Shown one piece after another: positions 1 to 10,729 of a stretch of 64,000 nucleotides of DNA. How positions within the stretch are numbered: position 1 is the stretch's first letter; every line of letters starts with the position of its first letter. The position numbers were made by a program, and so were the translations under genes. Under the pieces are notes generated by a model. That model was not told where the DNA came from. It made no database searches and saw nothing but the letters and a program-made list of their open reading frames with translations. This stretch comes from Clostridium sp. (lineage in GTDB: Bacteria > Bacillota > Clostridia > Clostridiales > Clostridiaceae): NCBI RefSeq assembly GCF_029258205.1, contig NZ_JARHZJ010000026.1, positions 1-64,000 of the forward strand. Reading direction: 5' to 3'.

Positions 1-17
1 TTTGATTTTGGTAATAG

Positions 18-47
18 AGGACGGCTTAAAACCGTCCTTTTTTATTT
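18..47 (+). terminator. Rho-independent terminator/attenuator hairpin just upstream of infC (possibly part of an L20-type leader)
   Basis: AGGACGG-cttaaaa-CCGTCCT followed by TTTTTATTT; sits about 30 nt before the infC SD; upstream part of the leader is outside the window. Confidence 0.65.
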
Positions 48-87
48 ATATATTTGTGTTGGCTAAATTCTATCGGAGGTGAACAAG

Positions 88-603
88 ATTAGTAAAAATT
101 TTGCAATCAATCAAGAAATAAGAGAAAAAGAGGTTAGATTAATTTCTAACACAGGAGAGCAACTTGGTGTTGTATCTGGAAGAGATGCACAAAAAATAGC
201 AGATGAGGCTGAGTTAGACTTAGTTATGATTTCGCCAAATGCTAAACCACCAGTTTGCAAAGTAATGGATTACGGTAAATTTATTTACGAGCAATCTAAA
301 AAAGAAAAAGAAGCAAAAAAGAAGCAAAAGGTTATCAGTGTTAAGGAGATAAGAGTTAGCCCAACTATAGAAAAGCATGACTTAGAAATAAAAGCTAAGA
401 ATGCTAAAAAATTCTTACAAGCTGGAGATAAAGTCAAGATAACTGTAAGATTTAGAGGAAGAGAAGCAGAACATGCACAAGTTGTTGGTATTAAGATATT
501 AGATAATTTCTTAGCTCAATTAGAAGAAGTATGTTCAGTAGAAAAACCTGCTAAATTAGAAGGTAGAAACATGATAATGATTTTAGCTCCTAAAAAAGCG
601 TAA
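88..603 (+). CDS. infC: Translation initiation factor IF-3 (AUU start proposed)
   Basis: Protein [29 protein letters not shown]... is IF3; SD GGAGGTGA at 75-82 overlaps the GTG called at 79, ATT at 88 is correctly spaced. Confidence 0.95.
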   Translation: MSKNFAINQEIREKEVRLISNTGEQLGVVSGRDAQKIADEAELDLVMISPNAKPPVCKVMDYGKFIYEQSKKEKEAKKKQKVISVKEIRVSPTIEKHDLEIKAKNAKKFLQAGDKVKITVRFRGREAEHAQVVGIKILDNFLAQLEEVCSVEKPAKLEGRNMIMILAPKKA

Positions 604-624
604 CTTGAGAGGAGGATACTTACA

Positions 625-822
625 ATGCCAAAAATGAAAACTCATAGAGGTGCAGCAAAAAGATTCAAAAAAACAGGAACTGGAAAGTTAAAGAGAGCTC
701 ATGCTTTCACTAGCCATATCTTAACAAAGAAAAGTGCTAAGAGAAAAAGAAATTTAAGAAAAACTGGTTATGTTTCAACTGCACAAGAAAAAGCAATGAA
801 GAAATTATTACCATATCTATAA
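625..822 (+). CDS. rpmI: 50S ribosomal protein L35
   Basis: [24 protein letters not shown]; position after infC. Confidence 0.98.
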   Translation: MPKMKTHRGAAKRFKKTGTGKLKRAHAFTSHILTKKSAKRKRNLRKTGYVSTAQEKAMKKLLPYL

Positions 823-851
823 GATAAAACACGGAGTAGGAGGTCTAGAAA

Positions 852-1211
852 ATGGCAAGAGTTAAGAGAGCGGTAAATGCTCGTAAAAATCATAAAAAAG
901 TTTTAAAACTTGCAAAAGGATACTATGGTGGAAAAAGCAAGTTATTCAAAACTGCTAACGAATCAGTAATAAGAGCATTAAGAAATGCTTACGTTGGAAG
1001 AAGATTAAAGAAGAGAGATTATAGAAGATTATGGATAGCTAGAATAAACGCAGCTACAAGAATGAACGGTCTTTCATATTCAAAATTCATGAACGGAATG
1101 AAATTAGCTGGTGTTGATATAAACAGAAAAATGCTTTCAGAGATAGCTATAAATGATCCAAAAGCATTTGCTGATTTAGTTGAATTAGCTAAAAAGCACT
1201 TAAACGCTTAA
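852..1211 (+). CDS. rplT: 50S ribosomal protein L20
   Basis: [37 protein letters not shown]. Confidence 0.98.
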   Translation: MARVKRAVNARKNHKKVLKLAKGYYGGKSKLFKTANESVIRALRNAYVGRRLKKRDYRRLWIARINAATRMNGLSYSKFMNGMKLAGVDINRKMLSEIAINDPKAFADLVELAKKHLNA

Positions 1212-1217
1212 TATCAG

Positions 1218-1245
1218 ATGCGAGTTTATCTCGCATTTTTTTTAT
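1218..1245 (+). terminator. Terminator of infC-rpmI-rplT
   Basis: ATGCGAG-tttat-CTCGCAT followed by T-run. Confidence 0.85.
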
Positions 1246-1261
1246 ATATTATTTATATTTT

Positions 1262-1309
1262 ATAAGTTTAATTTTATTCAGACTTTTATCTGAATAAAAT
1301 TAAACTTAT
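1262..1309. repeat. Perfect 21-bp inverted repeat with 6-nt loop
   Basis: ATAAGTTTAATTTTATTCAGA cttta(a) TCTGAATAAAATTAAACTTAT, arms 1262-1282 and 1289-1309. Confidence 0.85.
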
Positions 1310-1455
1310 TTGCAATTACAATTAAATAAAATTGATTTTAAATTTTAAAATAAAACAACTTTACATATATAAATTAAAAATAAGATATAATAAAATTAAA
1401 TGAAAATATAATATTAAATGAAAATATAATATTAGTTTAAGTTGGGGGTTTAATT

Positions 1456-2796
1456 ATGTACATTAAACTGACAAAAAAGATAAAATTTAGTGCTGTTCAG
1501 ATTTTAGCTTTAGGTTTTTCTATTGTTATTTTCTTAGGTACTATAATATTAAGTCTTCCAATATCATCTAAAAGTGGTGAGTTTACTCCTTTTTTAGATA
1601 GTTTATTTACTTCAACTTCAGCTGTATGTGTTACTGGACTTATAACATTAAATACAGCAGAACATTGGAACTATTTCGGGAAAACTGTCATAATAATCTT
1701 AATACAAATAGGTGGATTAGGATTTATGTCCTTTACAACTTTATTTGCCTTAATGGTTAAGAAAAAGATAACCTTAAGAGAAAGACTTCTTATACAAGAA
1801 GCTATGAATACTTTTGGTATACAGGGATTGGTTAGAATGATTAGATATATATTAGGATTTACATTTTCAGTAGAAATGCTAGGTGCCTTATTATTATCTA
1901 CTCAATTTATACCTAAGTTTGGATTTTTAAAAGGTATATACTATAGTATTTGGCATTCTGTATCAGCTTTTTGTAATGCAGGTTTTGATTTATTTGGAGA
2001 TAGTCTAGTTAGTTATTCTAATAATAAAACTGTAATATTAACACTTGCAGCCTTAATAGTGATTGGTGGTTTAGGATTTACTGTTTGGTCAGAATTATAT
2101 AATTTTAAAGGATATAAGAAATTATCTTTACACTCTAAAGTTGTAATAATGATAACAGCTATTCTTTTAATTGGGGGAGCTATTCTTATGTTCATATTTG
2201 AATATAATAATCCTAATACTCTTAAATATATGAACTTTGGAGATAAGTTAACTAATGCATTTTTTGCTTCAGCAACTACAAGAACTGCTGGATTTAACTC
2301 TGTTTCCACAACTGATATGACTTTAGCTGGAAAATTCTTAACTATATTATTAATGTTTATAGGTGGATCACCAGGATCAACAGCAGGGGGAATTAAAACT
2401 GCTACCTTTGGTATAGTAGTACTTACTCTTATTTCTATAATAAGAGGAAGAGAGGATACTGAAGTATTTAAAAAGAGAATATCAAAAGAATTAGTATATA
2501 AGGCTTTTGCTGTTTTATTTATAGGCTTTGGTATAGTGGTACTTGGAACATTAATTTTAGCAGTAACAGAACCAGGATTTTCATTAGAATATATTCTATA
2601 TGAAGTTACATCAGCTTTTGCTACAGTTGGATTAACACTTGGATTAACTCCATATCTTTCAGCAATAGGAAAAATAATAATAATAATAACTATGTATTTA
2701 GGAAGAGTTGGTCCTATGACTGTTGTTCTAGCTTTAGCTAATAGAAAGAAACCAAGTGCATACAAATACCCAGAAGATAAAATATTAATAGGATAA
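1456..2796 (+). CDS. TrkH/KtrB family potassium uptake membrane subunit
   Basis: Polytopic protein with TSTSAVCVTGL and GGSPGSTAGGIKT pore motifs; followed by TrkA-N protein. Confidence 0.92.
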   Translation: MYIKLTKKIKFSAVQILALGFSIVIFLGTIILSLPISSKSGEFTPFLDSLFTSTSAVCVTGLITLNTAEHWNYFGKTVIIILIQIGGLGFMSFTTLFALMVKKKITLRERLLIQEAMNTFGIQGLVRMIRYILGFTFSVEMLGALLLSTQFIPKFGFLKGIYYSIWHSVSAFCNAGFDLFGDSLVSYSNNKTVILTLAALIVIGGLGFTVWSELYNFKGYKKLSLHSKVVIMITAILLIGGAILMFIFEYNNPNTLKYMNFGDKLTNAFFASATTRTAGFNSVSTTDMTLAGKFLTILLMFIGGSPGSTAGGIKTATFGIVVLTLISIIRGREDTEVFKKRISKELVYKAFAVLFIGFGIVVLGTLILAVTEPGFSLEYILYEVTSAFATVGLTLGLTPYLSAIGKIIIIITMYLGRVGPMTVVLALANRKKPSAYKYPEDKILIG

Positions 2797-2818
2797 ATAA
2801 GTTAGGAGTGTAAAGCTT

Positions 2819-3484
2819 ATGTCAAGTAAACAATTTGTTATTATAGGATTAGGAAGATTTGGAGCGTCAGTAGCTAAAACTTTATATGCTTTAGGACATG
2901 ATGTTTTAGCAATTGATTCTAATGAAGATTTAGTTCAAGAAATATCAGATAGTGTAACTCATGCAGTTCAAATGGATGCAACAGATGAAAATGCTTTAAG
3001 AACTTTAGGAATAAGAAATTTTGATGTGGCTGTAGTTACAATAGGAGCTAACATACAAGCAAGTGTTATGGCAACATTACTTGTAAAAGATATGGGAATA
3101 AAATATATAATAGCTAAGGGAAATAGTGATTTACATGCTAAAGTTTTATATAAAATAGGAGCAGACAGAGTAATTTTACCTGAGAAGGATATGGGAGTTA
3201 GAGTAGCTCATAACTTAGTTTCTTCAAGCATATTAGATTATATAGAATTATCACCAGATTATTCTATAATTGAAATAGAAAGTCCAAAAGAATGGTATGG
3301 AAAGTCTATGAAAGAATTAAGTTTAAGAAGTAAATATGGAATAAACGTCATGGCTATTAAGAGAAACAATGAAGTTAATATATCTCCTGATGCAGATGAT
3401 GTTATTAATAAGGATGACATAGTGGTTGCTATAGGTTCTGCAGAGGATTTAACAAAATTAGAAGTGAAGATATTTAGACATTAA
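2819..3484 (+). CDS. TrkA/KtrA family potassium channel regulatory subunit (RCK_N + RCK_C)
   Basis: FVIIGLGRFGASVAKTLYALGHDVLAID Rossmann motif; adjacency to TrkH. Confidence 0.92.
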   Translation: MSSKQFVIIGLGRFGASVAKTLYALGHDVLAIDSNEDLVQEISDSVTHAVQMDATDENALRTLGIRNFDVAVVTIGANIQASVMATLLVKDMGIKYIIAKGNSDLHAKVLYKIGADRVILPEKDMGVRVAHNLVSSSILDYIELSPDYSIIEIESPKEWYGKSMKELSLRSKYGINVMAIKRNNEVNISPDADDVINKDDIVVAIGSAEDLTKLEVKIFRH

Positions 3485-3509
3485 TATCTTCTAGAAAGGA
3501 TCATTTGCT

Positions 3510-4283
3510 TTGTTAGAAATCGAAAGTAAAAATAATAACTTATTTAAAGAGATAAAAAAGTTAAAAGAAAAAAAGTATAGAATAAAAAGTAACAAATATA
3601 TAATTGAAGGTTTAAGATTTTTAGAGGAAGCTATAAAAAGTAAGGTATCAATAGATTCAATAATTTTTACAGAAAGTTTTAAGGTGAAAAATCCTGAATT
3701 ATTCTTAAAAATCAATGAAAATATAAAGCTTATACAAATTAATGAATCGCTTTTAAAACAACTTTGTTCAACGGAAAATCCACAAGGAGTTGTTGGTGTT
3801 ATAAATATGAAAAACAAGGAATTAAAAAGTGGAGAGTTAGTTGTTTTAGTGGATAAAGTTCAAGATCCAGGAAATATGGGAACAATAATAAGAACAGCTC
3901 ATGCAGCAGGTGCCTCAGGAATAGTAATGACTAAAGGTACTGTTGACATATATAATGATAAGACTCTAAGATCAACAATGGGTTCAATATTTTATATTCC
4001 AATTGTTGAGGATGATTCTTTAGATTTTGTAAAATCATTAAAAGATGGTGGTTATAAACTTGTAGTAAGTTCTCTTCAAGGAAAAAATAATTTTTTTGAA
4101 GAAAATCTTCAAGGAAAAGTTATCATAGCTGTCGGTAACGAAGGAAATGGTGTCAGTGATGAAGTATATGATATTGCTGACATAAAAGTTAAAATTCCTA
4201 TGCCTGGTGAAGCAGAATCATTAAATGTAGCTGTAGCTACTTCTATAATGATATATGAAAAAATAAGACAATCATTTAAATAG
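3510..4283 (+). CDS. TrmH/SpoU-family 23S rRNA/tRNA 2'-O-methyltransferase
   Basis: VDKVQDPGNMGTIIRTAHAAGASGIVMTKGTVDIYNDKTLRSTMGS and AVGNEGNGVS...IPMPGEAESLNVAVATSIMIYE motifs; TTG start. Confidence 0.93.
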   Translation: MLEIESKNNNLFKEIKKLKEKKYRIKSNKYIIEGLRFLEEAIKSKVSIDSIIFTESFKVKNPELFLKINENIKLIQINESLLKQLCSTENPQGVVGVINMKNKELKSGELVVLVDKVQDPGNMGTIIRTAHAAGASGIVMTKGTVDIYNDKTLRSTMGSIFYIPIVEDDSLDFVKSLKDGGYKLVVSSLQGKNNFFEENLQGKVIIAVGNEGNGVSDEVYDIADIKVKIPMPGEAESLNVAVATSIMIYEKIRQSFK

Positions 4284-4344
4284 GAAAAAATAATAAATGC
4301 CTTGATTATAAATACTATTATATGTATAATATACTTTGAATTGA

Positions 4345-4600
4345 ATAGATAAAAACATTGATAGAGAGAGTAGATATAGCAATTTCTTATCAGGGAAAAA
4401 GTGTCATTGACTGAAAGCATTTTTAGAAAACTATATTGAAGTTCACTCTGGAGTTCTAACTGTGAAATATAAAGTAGTAGTTAGCGGCATAGTCGTTATT
4501 TAAAATTAAGTGAGTACTAATTTTATTTTAGTGCTAATTAGGGTGGTACCACGGATATGAATACCCCGTCCCTTGTTTTATAGGGATGGGGTTTATTTTA
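4345..4600 (+). promoter_or_regulatory. T-box leader of pheST
   Basis: T-box sequence AGGGTGGTACCACGG at 4540-4554; candidate UUC (Phe) specifier near 4442-4444; terminator ACCCCGTCCCT/AGGGATGGGGT at 4563-4592 with T-rich tail; pheS follows. Confidence 0.93.
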
Positions 4601-4740
4601 TTTTGGTGTAAATATGTCAATACTAGAAAATATACCATTTATATAAAGTTTAATGTTAAATAAGGACTAAAAATAGATATTAGGGTTCTAAGAGCTTTAA
4701 GATAAAATCTAATATATTAATTATATATAAGGAAAGGAGA

Positions 4741-5766
4741 ATGAAAATGCAAGATAAGTTAAATCAAATTAAAGAGTTAGCTTTAGTAGAAATTAAAGAA
4801 GCTAAAGACAGTACTACTATTGATACAATAAAAGTTAAATATCTTGGTAAAAAAGGAGAGCTTACAAGTATATTAAGAGGTATGGGAGCTCTATCTAAAG
4901 AAGAGAGACCAATAGTTGGTAAGTTAGCTAATGAGGTAAGAGAGGTTTTAGAAGCTGAATTAGAGGCTGTAACAAAGGCTGTTAAAGAAGCTGAAAAACA
5001 AAAAAAGCTTAAAAATGAAGTAATAGATATTTCAATGCCTGGTAAAAAACAAACAATAGGAAAGAAACATCCATTAGAGCAAACTTTAGATGAAATGAAA
5101 AAAATATTTGTTTCAATGGGATTTACTATAGAAGATGGTCCAGAGGTTGAGAAAGATTACTATAACTTTGAAGCTTTAAATATTCCTAAGAATCATCCAG
5201 CTAGAAGTGAGCAAGATACATTCTACATAAATGAGAATGTAGTTTTAAGAACTCAAACTTCTCCAGTTCAAGCTAGAGTAATGGAAAAACAACAACCACC
5301 AATAAAAATGATTTCACCTGGTAAGGTGTTTAGATCAGATGCTGTTGATGCTACGCATTCACCAATATTCTACCAAATGGAAGGTCTTGTTATAGATAAA
5401 GATATAACTTTTGCAGATCTTAAGGGAACTTTAGAGTTATTTGCTAAGAAAATGTTTGGTAATAAAGTAAAGACTAAGTTTAGACCACATCATTTCCCAT
5501 TCACTGAGCCATCAGCTGAAATGGATGCTACATGCTTTGTATGTAACGGAAAAGGATGTAAAGTATGTAAGGGAGAAGGTTGGATAGAAATACTAGGTTG
5601 TGGTATGGTTCACCCTCAAGTTTTAAGAAACTGTGGAATAGACCCAGAAGTTTATAGTGGATTTGCTTTCGGCTTTGGTGTAGACAGAATGGTTATGCTT
5701 AAGTATGGAATAGATGACATAAGATTATTATACGAAAGTGATATGAGATTCTTAAATCAATTCTAG
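4741..5766 (+). CDS. pheS: Phenylalanyl-tRNA synthetase alpha subunit
   Basis: [45 protein letters not shown]. Confidence 0.98.
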   Translation: MKMQDKLNQIKELALVEIKEAKDSTTIDTIKVKYLGKKGELTSILRGMGALSKEERPIVGKLANEVREVLEAELEAVTKAVKEAEKQKKLKNEVIDISMPGKKQTIGKKHPLEQTLDEMKKIFVSMGFTIEDGPEVEKDYYNFEALNIPKNHPARSEQDTFYINENVVLRTQTSPVQARVMEKQQPPIKMISPGKVFRSDAVDATHSPIFYQMEGLVIDKDITFADLKGTLELFAKKMFGNKVKTKFRPHHFPFTEPSAEMDATCFVCNGKGCKVCKGEGWIEILGCGMVHPQVLRNCGIDPEVYSGFAFGFGVDRMVMLKYGIDDIRLLYESDMRFLNQF

Positions 5767-5789
5767 TTTTAAAATAGGAGGTAAAAAAG

Positions 5790-8171
5790 ATGAAAGTACC
5801 ATTTAATTGGCTTAAAGATTACGTTGATATAGATATGACAGCAGAAGAGTTAGGCGATGCTTTAACTTTATCAGGATCAAAGGTAGAAGAGGTCGTAACT
5901 GCTGGTGCAGAAATAGAAAATATAGTTACTTGTCAAATAGATAAAATAGAACAACATCCTGATGCTGAAAAGCTTAAAATTTGTCAAGTAAACATAGGAT
6001 CAGAAATGATTCAGATAGTAACAGCTGCAGATAATATGAAAGAACATGATAAAGTTCCAGTAGCTTTACATGGTGCAATATTAGCTGATGGAAGTAAAAT
6101 CAAAAAAGGTAAATTAAGAGGAGAAGTTTCAAACGGAATGTTCTGTTCAGAAGAAGAGTTAGGAATTGCTGACGGAAAAGAAGTTATTGGACTTATGATT
6201 TTACCAGAAGATGCTCCAATTGGTGTTTGTATAAAAGAATATCTAGGTCTTAATAAACAAGTTTTAGATTTTGAAATAACTTCAAATAGACCTGATTGTT
6301 TAAGTGTTGTTGGTATGGCTAGAGAGACAGCAGCTACAACAAGAAAAACTTACAGAATGCCAAATACTAAGTTTGAAGTTAAATGTGATAAAAACATAAA
6401 TGATGAAATAAAAGTTTCAGTTAATGATGAACTATGTAATAGATATATGGCTAGAGGAGTTAAAAATGTAAAAGTAGCTCCATCACCAACTTGGATGCAA
6501 GAAAGATTATTAGATGCTGGAGTTAGACCAATAAATAACATAGTTGATATTACTAACTTTGTTATGTTAGAGCTTGGTCAACCAATGCATGCCTTTGATA
6601 GAAGAGAATTAAAATCTTCTAACATAGTAGTTGAGAGAGCTAAAGATGGAGATAAGTTCATAACTTTAGATGAAATAGAAAGAGAATTAAATTCAGATGT
6701 TCTTTGTATAAAAGACGGAGAAGATATAGTTGCTTTAGCTGGTATAATGGGTGGCTTAAACTCAGGTGTTAAAGATGATACAACAGAGATTGTATTTGAA
6801 TCAGCTAACTTTGATGGAACTAACATAAGAGTTAATTCTAAAAACTTAGGATTAAGAACTGAAAGTTCATCAAGATTTGAAAAAGACATAGATCCAAACT
6901 TAGCAGCTTTAGCTTTAGACAGAGCATGTGCTTTAGTTGAAGAACTAGGTTGTGGAGAAATTATGGAAGGAACTATAGATGTCTACAATAATGTTAAAGA
7001 AGAAAAGACTCTAGAAGTAAGTGTTAGCTGGATAAACAAATTCCTAGGAACTTCACTAGAAGCAGAAGAAATGAAGAGATGTTTAGATAGCTTAGATTTA
7101 AAAACTACTATAAATGGAGATACATTAGAAATATTAGTACCTACATTTAGAATAGATGTTGATATAAGAGAAGATGTAGCAGAAGAGGTTGCAAGAATCT
7201 ATGGATATAATAATATTCCAGCTACTTTAATATCAACTAGTACAGAAAAAGAAGCTAAGGATAAAAAGCAATTATTAGATGAAAAAGTTATAGATACAAT
7301 GTTAGCATCAGGTTTAAATCAATCTATAAGTTACTCATTTGTAAGTCCAAAGGTATTCGATAAAATCTGTGTGCCAGAAGATAGTGAGCTTAGAAATGTT
7401 GTTAAAATAAAGAATCCACTAGGAGAAGACTATAGTGTTATGAGAACTTCAACACTTCCTTCAATGATGGAATCTTTAGCTAGAAACTATTCAAGAAGTA
7501 ATGATATAGTTAGATTATTTGAAATAGGTAAAACTTATATTCCAAATTCAGATGAAAATGAATTACCAAATGAAAGAAATATATTAACAATTGGTATTTA
7601 TGGACAATGTGATTATTTTGATTTAAAAGGAATAGTTGAAAACTTATTAGATTCATTAGGTCTTAAGAGTGCATCATTCAAGAGAATGAGTGAAAATCCA
7701 AGTTATCACCCAGGAAAAACTGCTGAGTTAATATTAGGTAAAACTTCACTAGGTGTTTTAGGAGAAATTCATCCAGATGTTAATGAAAACTACGGAGTAG
7801 ATGTTCCTTGCTATGTAGCTGAATTAGATTTAGATGCTATGTATAACTTCTCAAAAACAGAGAAAGCTTACAAACCATTACCTAAGTATCCAGCAATAAC
7901 AAGAGATATAGCTTTACTTGTTGATGATGCAGTTCTAGTTCAAGAAATAGAAGATGCAATAAGAAAAGCTGGTGGTCAAGTAGTTGAGAAAGTTGAGTTG
8001 TTTGATGTTTATAAAGGTGCTCAAATACCAGAAGGTAAGAAGAGTATTGCATATGCTATAGCTTACAGAGATCCAAGCAAAACTTTAAAAGATAAAGACA
8101 TAAATAAAGTTCATGATAAGATATTAAGAGCTTTAGAATATAAGCTAGGAGCTCAATTAAGAGAGCAATAA
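5790..8171 (+). CDS. pheT: Phenylalanyl-tRNA synthetase beta subunit
   Basis: [33 protein letters not shown]; full-length 793 aa after pheS. Confidence 0.98.
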   Translation: MKVPFNWLKDYVDIDMTAEELGDALTLSGSKVEEVVTAGAEIENIVTCQIDKIEQHPDAEKLKICQVNIGSEMIQIVTAADNMKEHDKVPVALHGAILADGSKIKKGKLRGEVSNGMFCSEEELGIADGKEVIGLMILPEDAPIGVCIKEYLGLNKQVLDFEITSNRPDCLSVVGMARETAATTRKTYRMPNTKFEVKCDKNINDEIKVSVNDELCNRYMARGVKNVKVAPSPTWMQERLLDAGVRPINNIVDITNFVMLELGQPMHAFDRRELKSSNIVVERAKDGDKFITLDEIERELNSDVLCIKDGEDIVALAGIMGGLNSGVKDDTTEIVFESANFDGTNIRVNSKNLGLRTESSSRFEKDIDPNLAALALDRACALVEELGCGEIMEGTIDVYNNVKEEKTLEVSVSWINKFLGTSLEAEEMKRCLDSLDLKTTINGDTLEILVPTFRIDVDIREDVAEEVARIYGYNNIPATLISTSTEKEAKDKKQLLDEKVIDTMLASGLNQSISYSFVSPKVFDKICVPEDSELRNVVKIKNPLGEDYSVMRTSTLPSMMESLARNYSRSNDIVRLFEIGKTYIPNSDENELPNERNILTIGIYGQCDYFDLKGIVENLLDSLGLKSASFKRMSENPSYHPGKTAELILGKTSLGVLGEIHPDVNENYGVDVPCYVAELDLDAMYNFSKTEKAYKPLPKYPAITRDIALLVDDAVLVQEIEDAIRKAGGQVVEKVELFDVYKGAQIPEGKKSIAYAIAYRDPSKTLKDKDINKVHDKILRALEYKLGAQLREQ

Positions 8172-8180
8172 TAGTTTTAA

Positions 8181-8223
8181 ATATGTTATGTATATGTTAA
8201 AATGTACATAACATATTTTTTAT
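8181..8223 (+). terminator. Terminator after pheT
   Basis: ATATGTTATGTA/TACATAACATAT 12-bp perfect stem followed by TTTTTTATT. Confidence 0.8.
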
Positions 8224-8251
8224 TATAGAAGTAAGAGGTGTTTAAGAAAGT

Positions 8252-9598
8252 ATGGCGACTGTTACTATAAAAATAAATGGAGTTGAATATAATTTAAAAG
8301 GCCATGAAGATGGAGAATATTTAAAAAAAGTAGCTGAATACGTAGAAGAAAAAACACAAGAGATGGCAACAAAAAATAATAAATTAAGTGCACTTGGAGT
8401 TTTATCTTTATCTGCATTAAACATAGCTGATGAATTATTTAAAGGAAATGATGAATACAATCAACTTATAGATTATTATGAAAAAGTAAAATCTGAATTA
8501 GAAAAGTCAAGAAAAGAAATAGAAAATCTGAAGGAACTAGAAGGAGAAAGTGTTTCTTTAAAGGAAAATCTAGATAAAATTAATTCAGAGAAAGAAACCT
8601 TAGAAAAGAATTTTAATGAATTAAAAGATAAAAAAGAAGAGATTGAAAAAAGCAGAGAAGAACTTAAGAATAAATTTAATAAGCTAAATAGTGAAAATTC
8701 TAATTTAAAAGAAGAACTTAAGACTACAAATAATAGAATGAATAATTCTAATCAAGAAATAACTAACTTAAAGAAAGAAATTGAAAGATTAAAAAATGAA
8801 AACAATAGTTTAAAATCATCTAAAGATAAAAACTTACATGAAGTTGAAAAATTAAGAAAAGAACTTAAAGAAAATAATGCTGAATTAGATAAAACTATAG
8901 AAATCTCAAGAAATAAAGAGACAAACTTAAATAATGAGATTAACAATTTAAAAAGTAAAAATAATCATGTGGAAAAAGAACTTAGAGGTCTTAAGGAAAA
9001 AAATAATAGCTTAAGCAGTATAGTTACTGAAACTAAGAAAAATTTAGAACTATTAAACAAAGAAATTAATAGTTTAAAGGAAAGAAATAAGACTCAAAAA
9101 GAAGAAAATGAAAAATTAACTTTAGAAGGAGAAAATCTAAAGATTAATTGCAAAGAAATAGAAGAAAAACTTGAAGGTTTAAATAAAGAAAATGGACAAC
9201 TAAAAGAAACTTCAGAACTATTAAATAAAGAAAAAATTTGGATTAAAGACCAAAATAGTGGTTTAAAGAAGCAAATTTTAGAGTTAGAAGAAAATCTTAA
9301 ATTAGCTTTAGAGGAAAAAGATGCTTTAGGTAAGAAGATTTCAGAGGATATGGAAGTTGAAATGAAATCATTAAAAGAAGAAGCAGAAGAAGTTAAAGCT
9401 GAAATGGAAATTTTAGAAGAGGAAGCTAAAAAGTTAAAAAGAGAAAAAGAACTTTTAATTGAGAATAATAAAGAGTTAAGACGTAACTGGCAAACAGTTA
9501 AGTATAAACTTTTAGACTTAGAGCAAAAATATCTAGATTCTCAAGTTAAGCTTGCTACTTCAAAAAAATCAAATAATGTCCTTTTAAAGAAAAAATAA
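8252..9598 (+). CDS. zapA: ZapA-domain protein with ~350-aa coiled-coil extension
   Basis: N-terminal MATVTIKINGVEYNLKGHEDGEYLKKVAEYVEEKTQEM..LSALGVLSLSALNIADELFK matches ZapA; remainder is E/K/N/L heptad-like. Confidence 0.85.
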   Translation: MATVTIKINGVEYNLKGHEDGEYLKKVAEYVEEKTQEMATKNNKLSALGVLSLSALNIADELFKGNDEYNQLIDYYEKVKSELEKSRKEIENLKELEGESVSLKENLDKINSEKETLEKNFNELKDKKEEIEKSREELKNKFNKLNSENSNLKEELKTTNNRMNNSNQEITNLKKEIERLKNENNSLKSSKDKNLHEVEKLRKELKENNAELDKTIEISRNKETNLNNEINNLKSKNNHVEKELRGLKEKNNSLSSIVTETKKNLELLNKEINSLKERNKTQKEENEKLTLEGENLKINCKEIEEKLEGLNKENGQLKETSELLNKEKIWIKDQNSGLKKQILELEENLKLALEEKDALGKKISEDMEVEMKSLKEEAEEVKAEMEILEEEAKKLKREKELLIENNKELRRNWQTVKYKLLDLEQKYLDSQVKLATSKKSNNVLLKKK

Positions 9599-9611
9599 AA
9601 AGTGAATTTAG

Positions 9612-9660
9612 AGACTGTAAGAGATTTATGTGAAAATAAATTTCCTTACAGTCTTTTTTA
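9612..9660 (+). terminator. Terminator after the ZapA-like gene
   Basis: AGACTGTAAG ... CTTACAGTCT followed by TTTTTTA. Confidence 0.8.
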
Positions 9661-9717
9661 TTGTTTAAATCAAATATTAATTAAAAGATAGTTTAGCTTT
9701 TAACTGATTAAATAAAG

Positions 9718-10512
9718 TTATTGGTGAGACTCTATGAAGCAAGGAATCAACTTTCTGTCTTTAAAGTAACAAGGCGTTAATTTTGTTTCTTCTAAGAAGT
9801 TAGAAAGCTTTTCAAAGTTTCTACCTATATGAGATATTTTGTGAGAATCTGAGCCAAGGGTTATATACTTACCTCCAAGTTCTCTATAATATGAATAGAT
9901 TTCCACCATGTTTTTAAAGGAAGTTTCATTATCTAGACGAGTTGTATTAAGTTCAAGAACTTTATTTTTAGCTATTAGTGTTTTGAAAATAGCTTTGAAT
10001 TTAGGTTTAAAATCAATGAGAGTCATTTCCTTATCATCATAAGTACTGTATCTACAAGGATAATCTATATGTCCTAAAGCGTCAAAAATATCATAAAATT
10101 CTATGCATTTAAGCATATTATCAAGATATTCACCATAAACAACTTCTTTAGGTCTAGTATCTTGTTTTAAAAATCTAGAAAGAGTAACATCATTTATAGA
10201 ATGAATAGAACCTATTATCATATCAAATTTATCTTTGTATTTTTCATAAAAGGCAAAGTTTTTATCTATATTGTTCATTGCAAGTCCAAGTTCTACACCT
10301 TGTTGCATATTTTCTCCTCTATATTTACTGTATTCCTCTAAATAACCATCGATATCAAGATCAGCAAATTGAGGATGAGTTTTTAAATTATAATCTAAAT
10401 GCTCTGTAGTTATTATTCCTAAATGATTTTTTTTAGCTATCTCTAATATATCCTTAATTTTTAACTTAGAATCAGCTGAAAATTCTGTATGTATGTGGCA
10501 ATCATAAAACAT
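9718..10512 (-). CDS. PHP-domain phosphoesterase, histidinol-phosphatase (HisJ/HisK) type
   Basis: MFYDCHIHTEFSADSKLKIKDILEIAKKNHLGIITTEHLDY ... GSIHSINDV ... GSDSHKISHIGRNF. Confidence 0.88.
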   Translation of the reverse strand: MFYDCHIHTEFSADSKLKIKDILEIAKKNHLGIITTEHLDYNLKTHPQFADLDIDGYLEEYSKYRGENMQQGVELGLAMNNIDKNFAFYEKYKDKFDMIIGSIHSINDVTLSRFLKQDTRPKEVVYGEYLDNMLKCIEFYDIFDALGHIDYPCRYSTYDDKEMTLIDFKPKFKAIFKTLIAKNKVLELNTTRLDNETSFKNMVEIYSYYRELGGKYITLGSDSHKISHIGRNFEKLSNFLEETKLTPCYFKDRKLIPCFIESHQ

Positions 10513-10729
10513 TTTGTAACCTCCGCATAAATGTTATTATAATTTAATTTTATCATAATTTAGAAAAATATTAAGGGTAGCAAATATATTTTAATTTGAT
10601 TTTAAAAGAGTCTAAATGAAAAGACAAATAATGAAATGTAGAATTGTATTGTGTAATTGTGTATAATACAAAGTATTGAGTAAATTAACTAATGAAAGAC
10701 CTAGTTGAATTTTAGGAGAGATGAATTTT

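Noticed and set aside
1310-1455. Possible c-di-AMP (ydaO-type) riboswitch before the K+ uptake genes
   Set aside because: The ~145-nt AT-rich leader shows none of the conserved motifs I could recognise.
2013-2765. 250-aa minus-strand ORF opposite the TrkH/KtrB gene
   Set aside because: Shadow ORF: low-complexity antisense translation of a clear membrane protein gene with no SD or homology.
8500-9560. Repetitive AAGAAA/GAAAAT-rich DNA in the ZapA-like gene as a DNA repeat array or CRISPR
   Set aside because: Periodicity comes from heptad-like coiled-coil codons; no regular repeat-spacer pattern.
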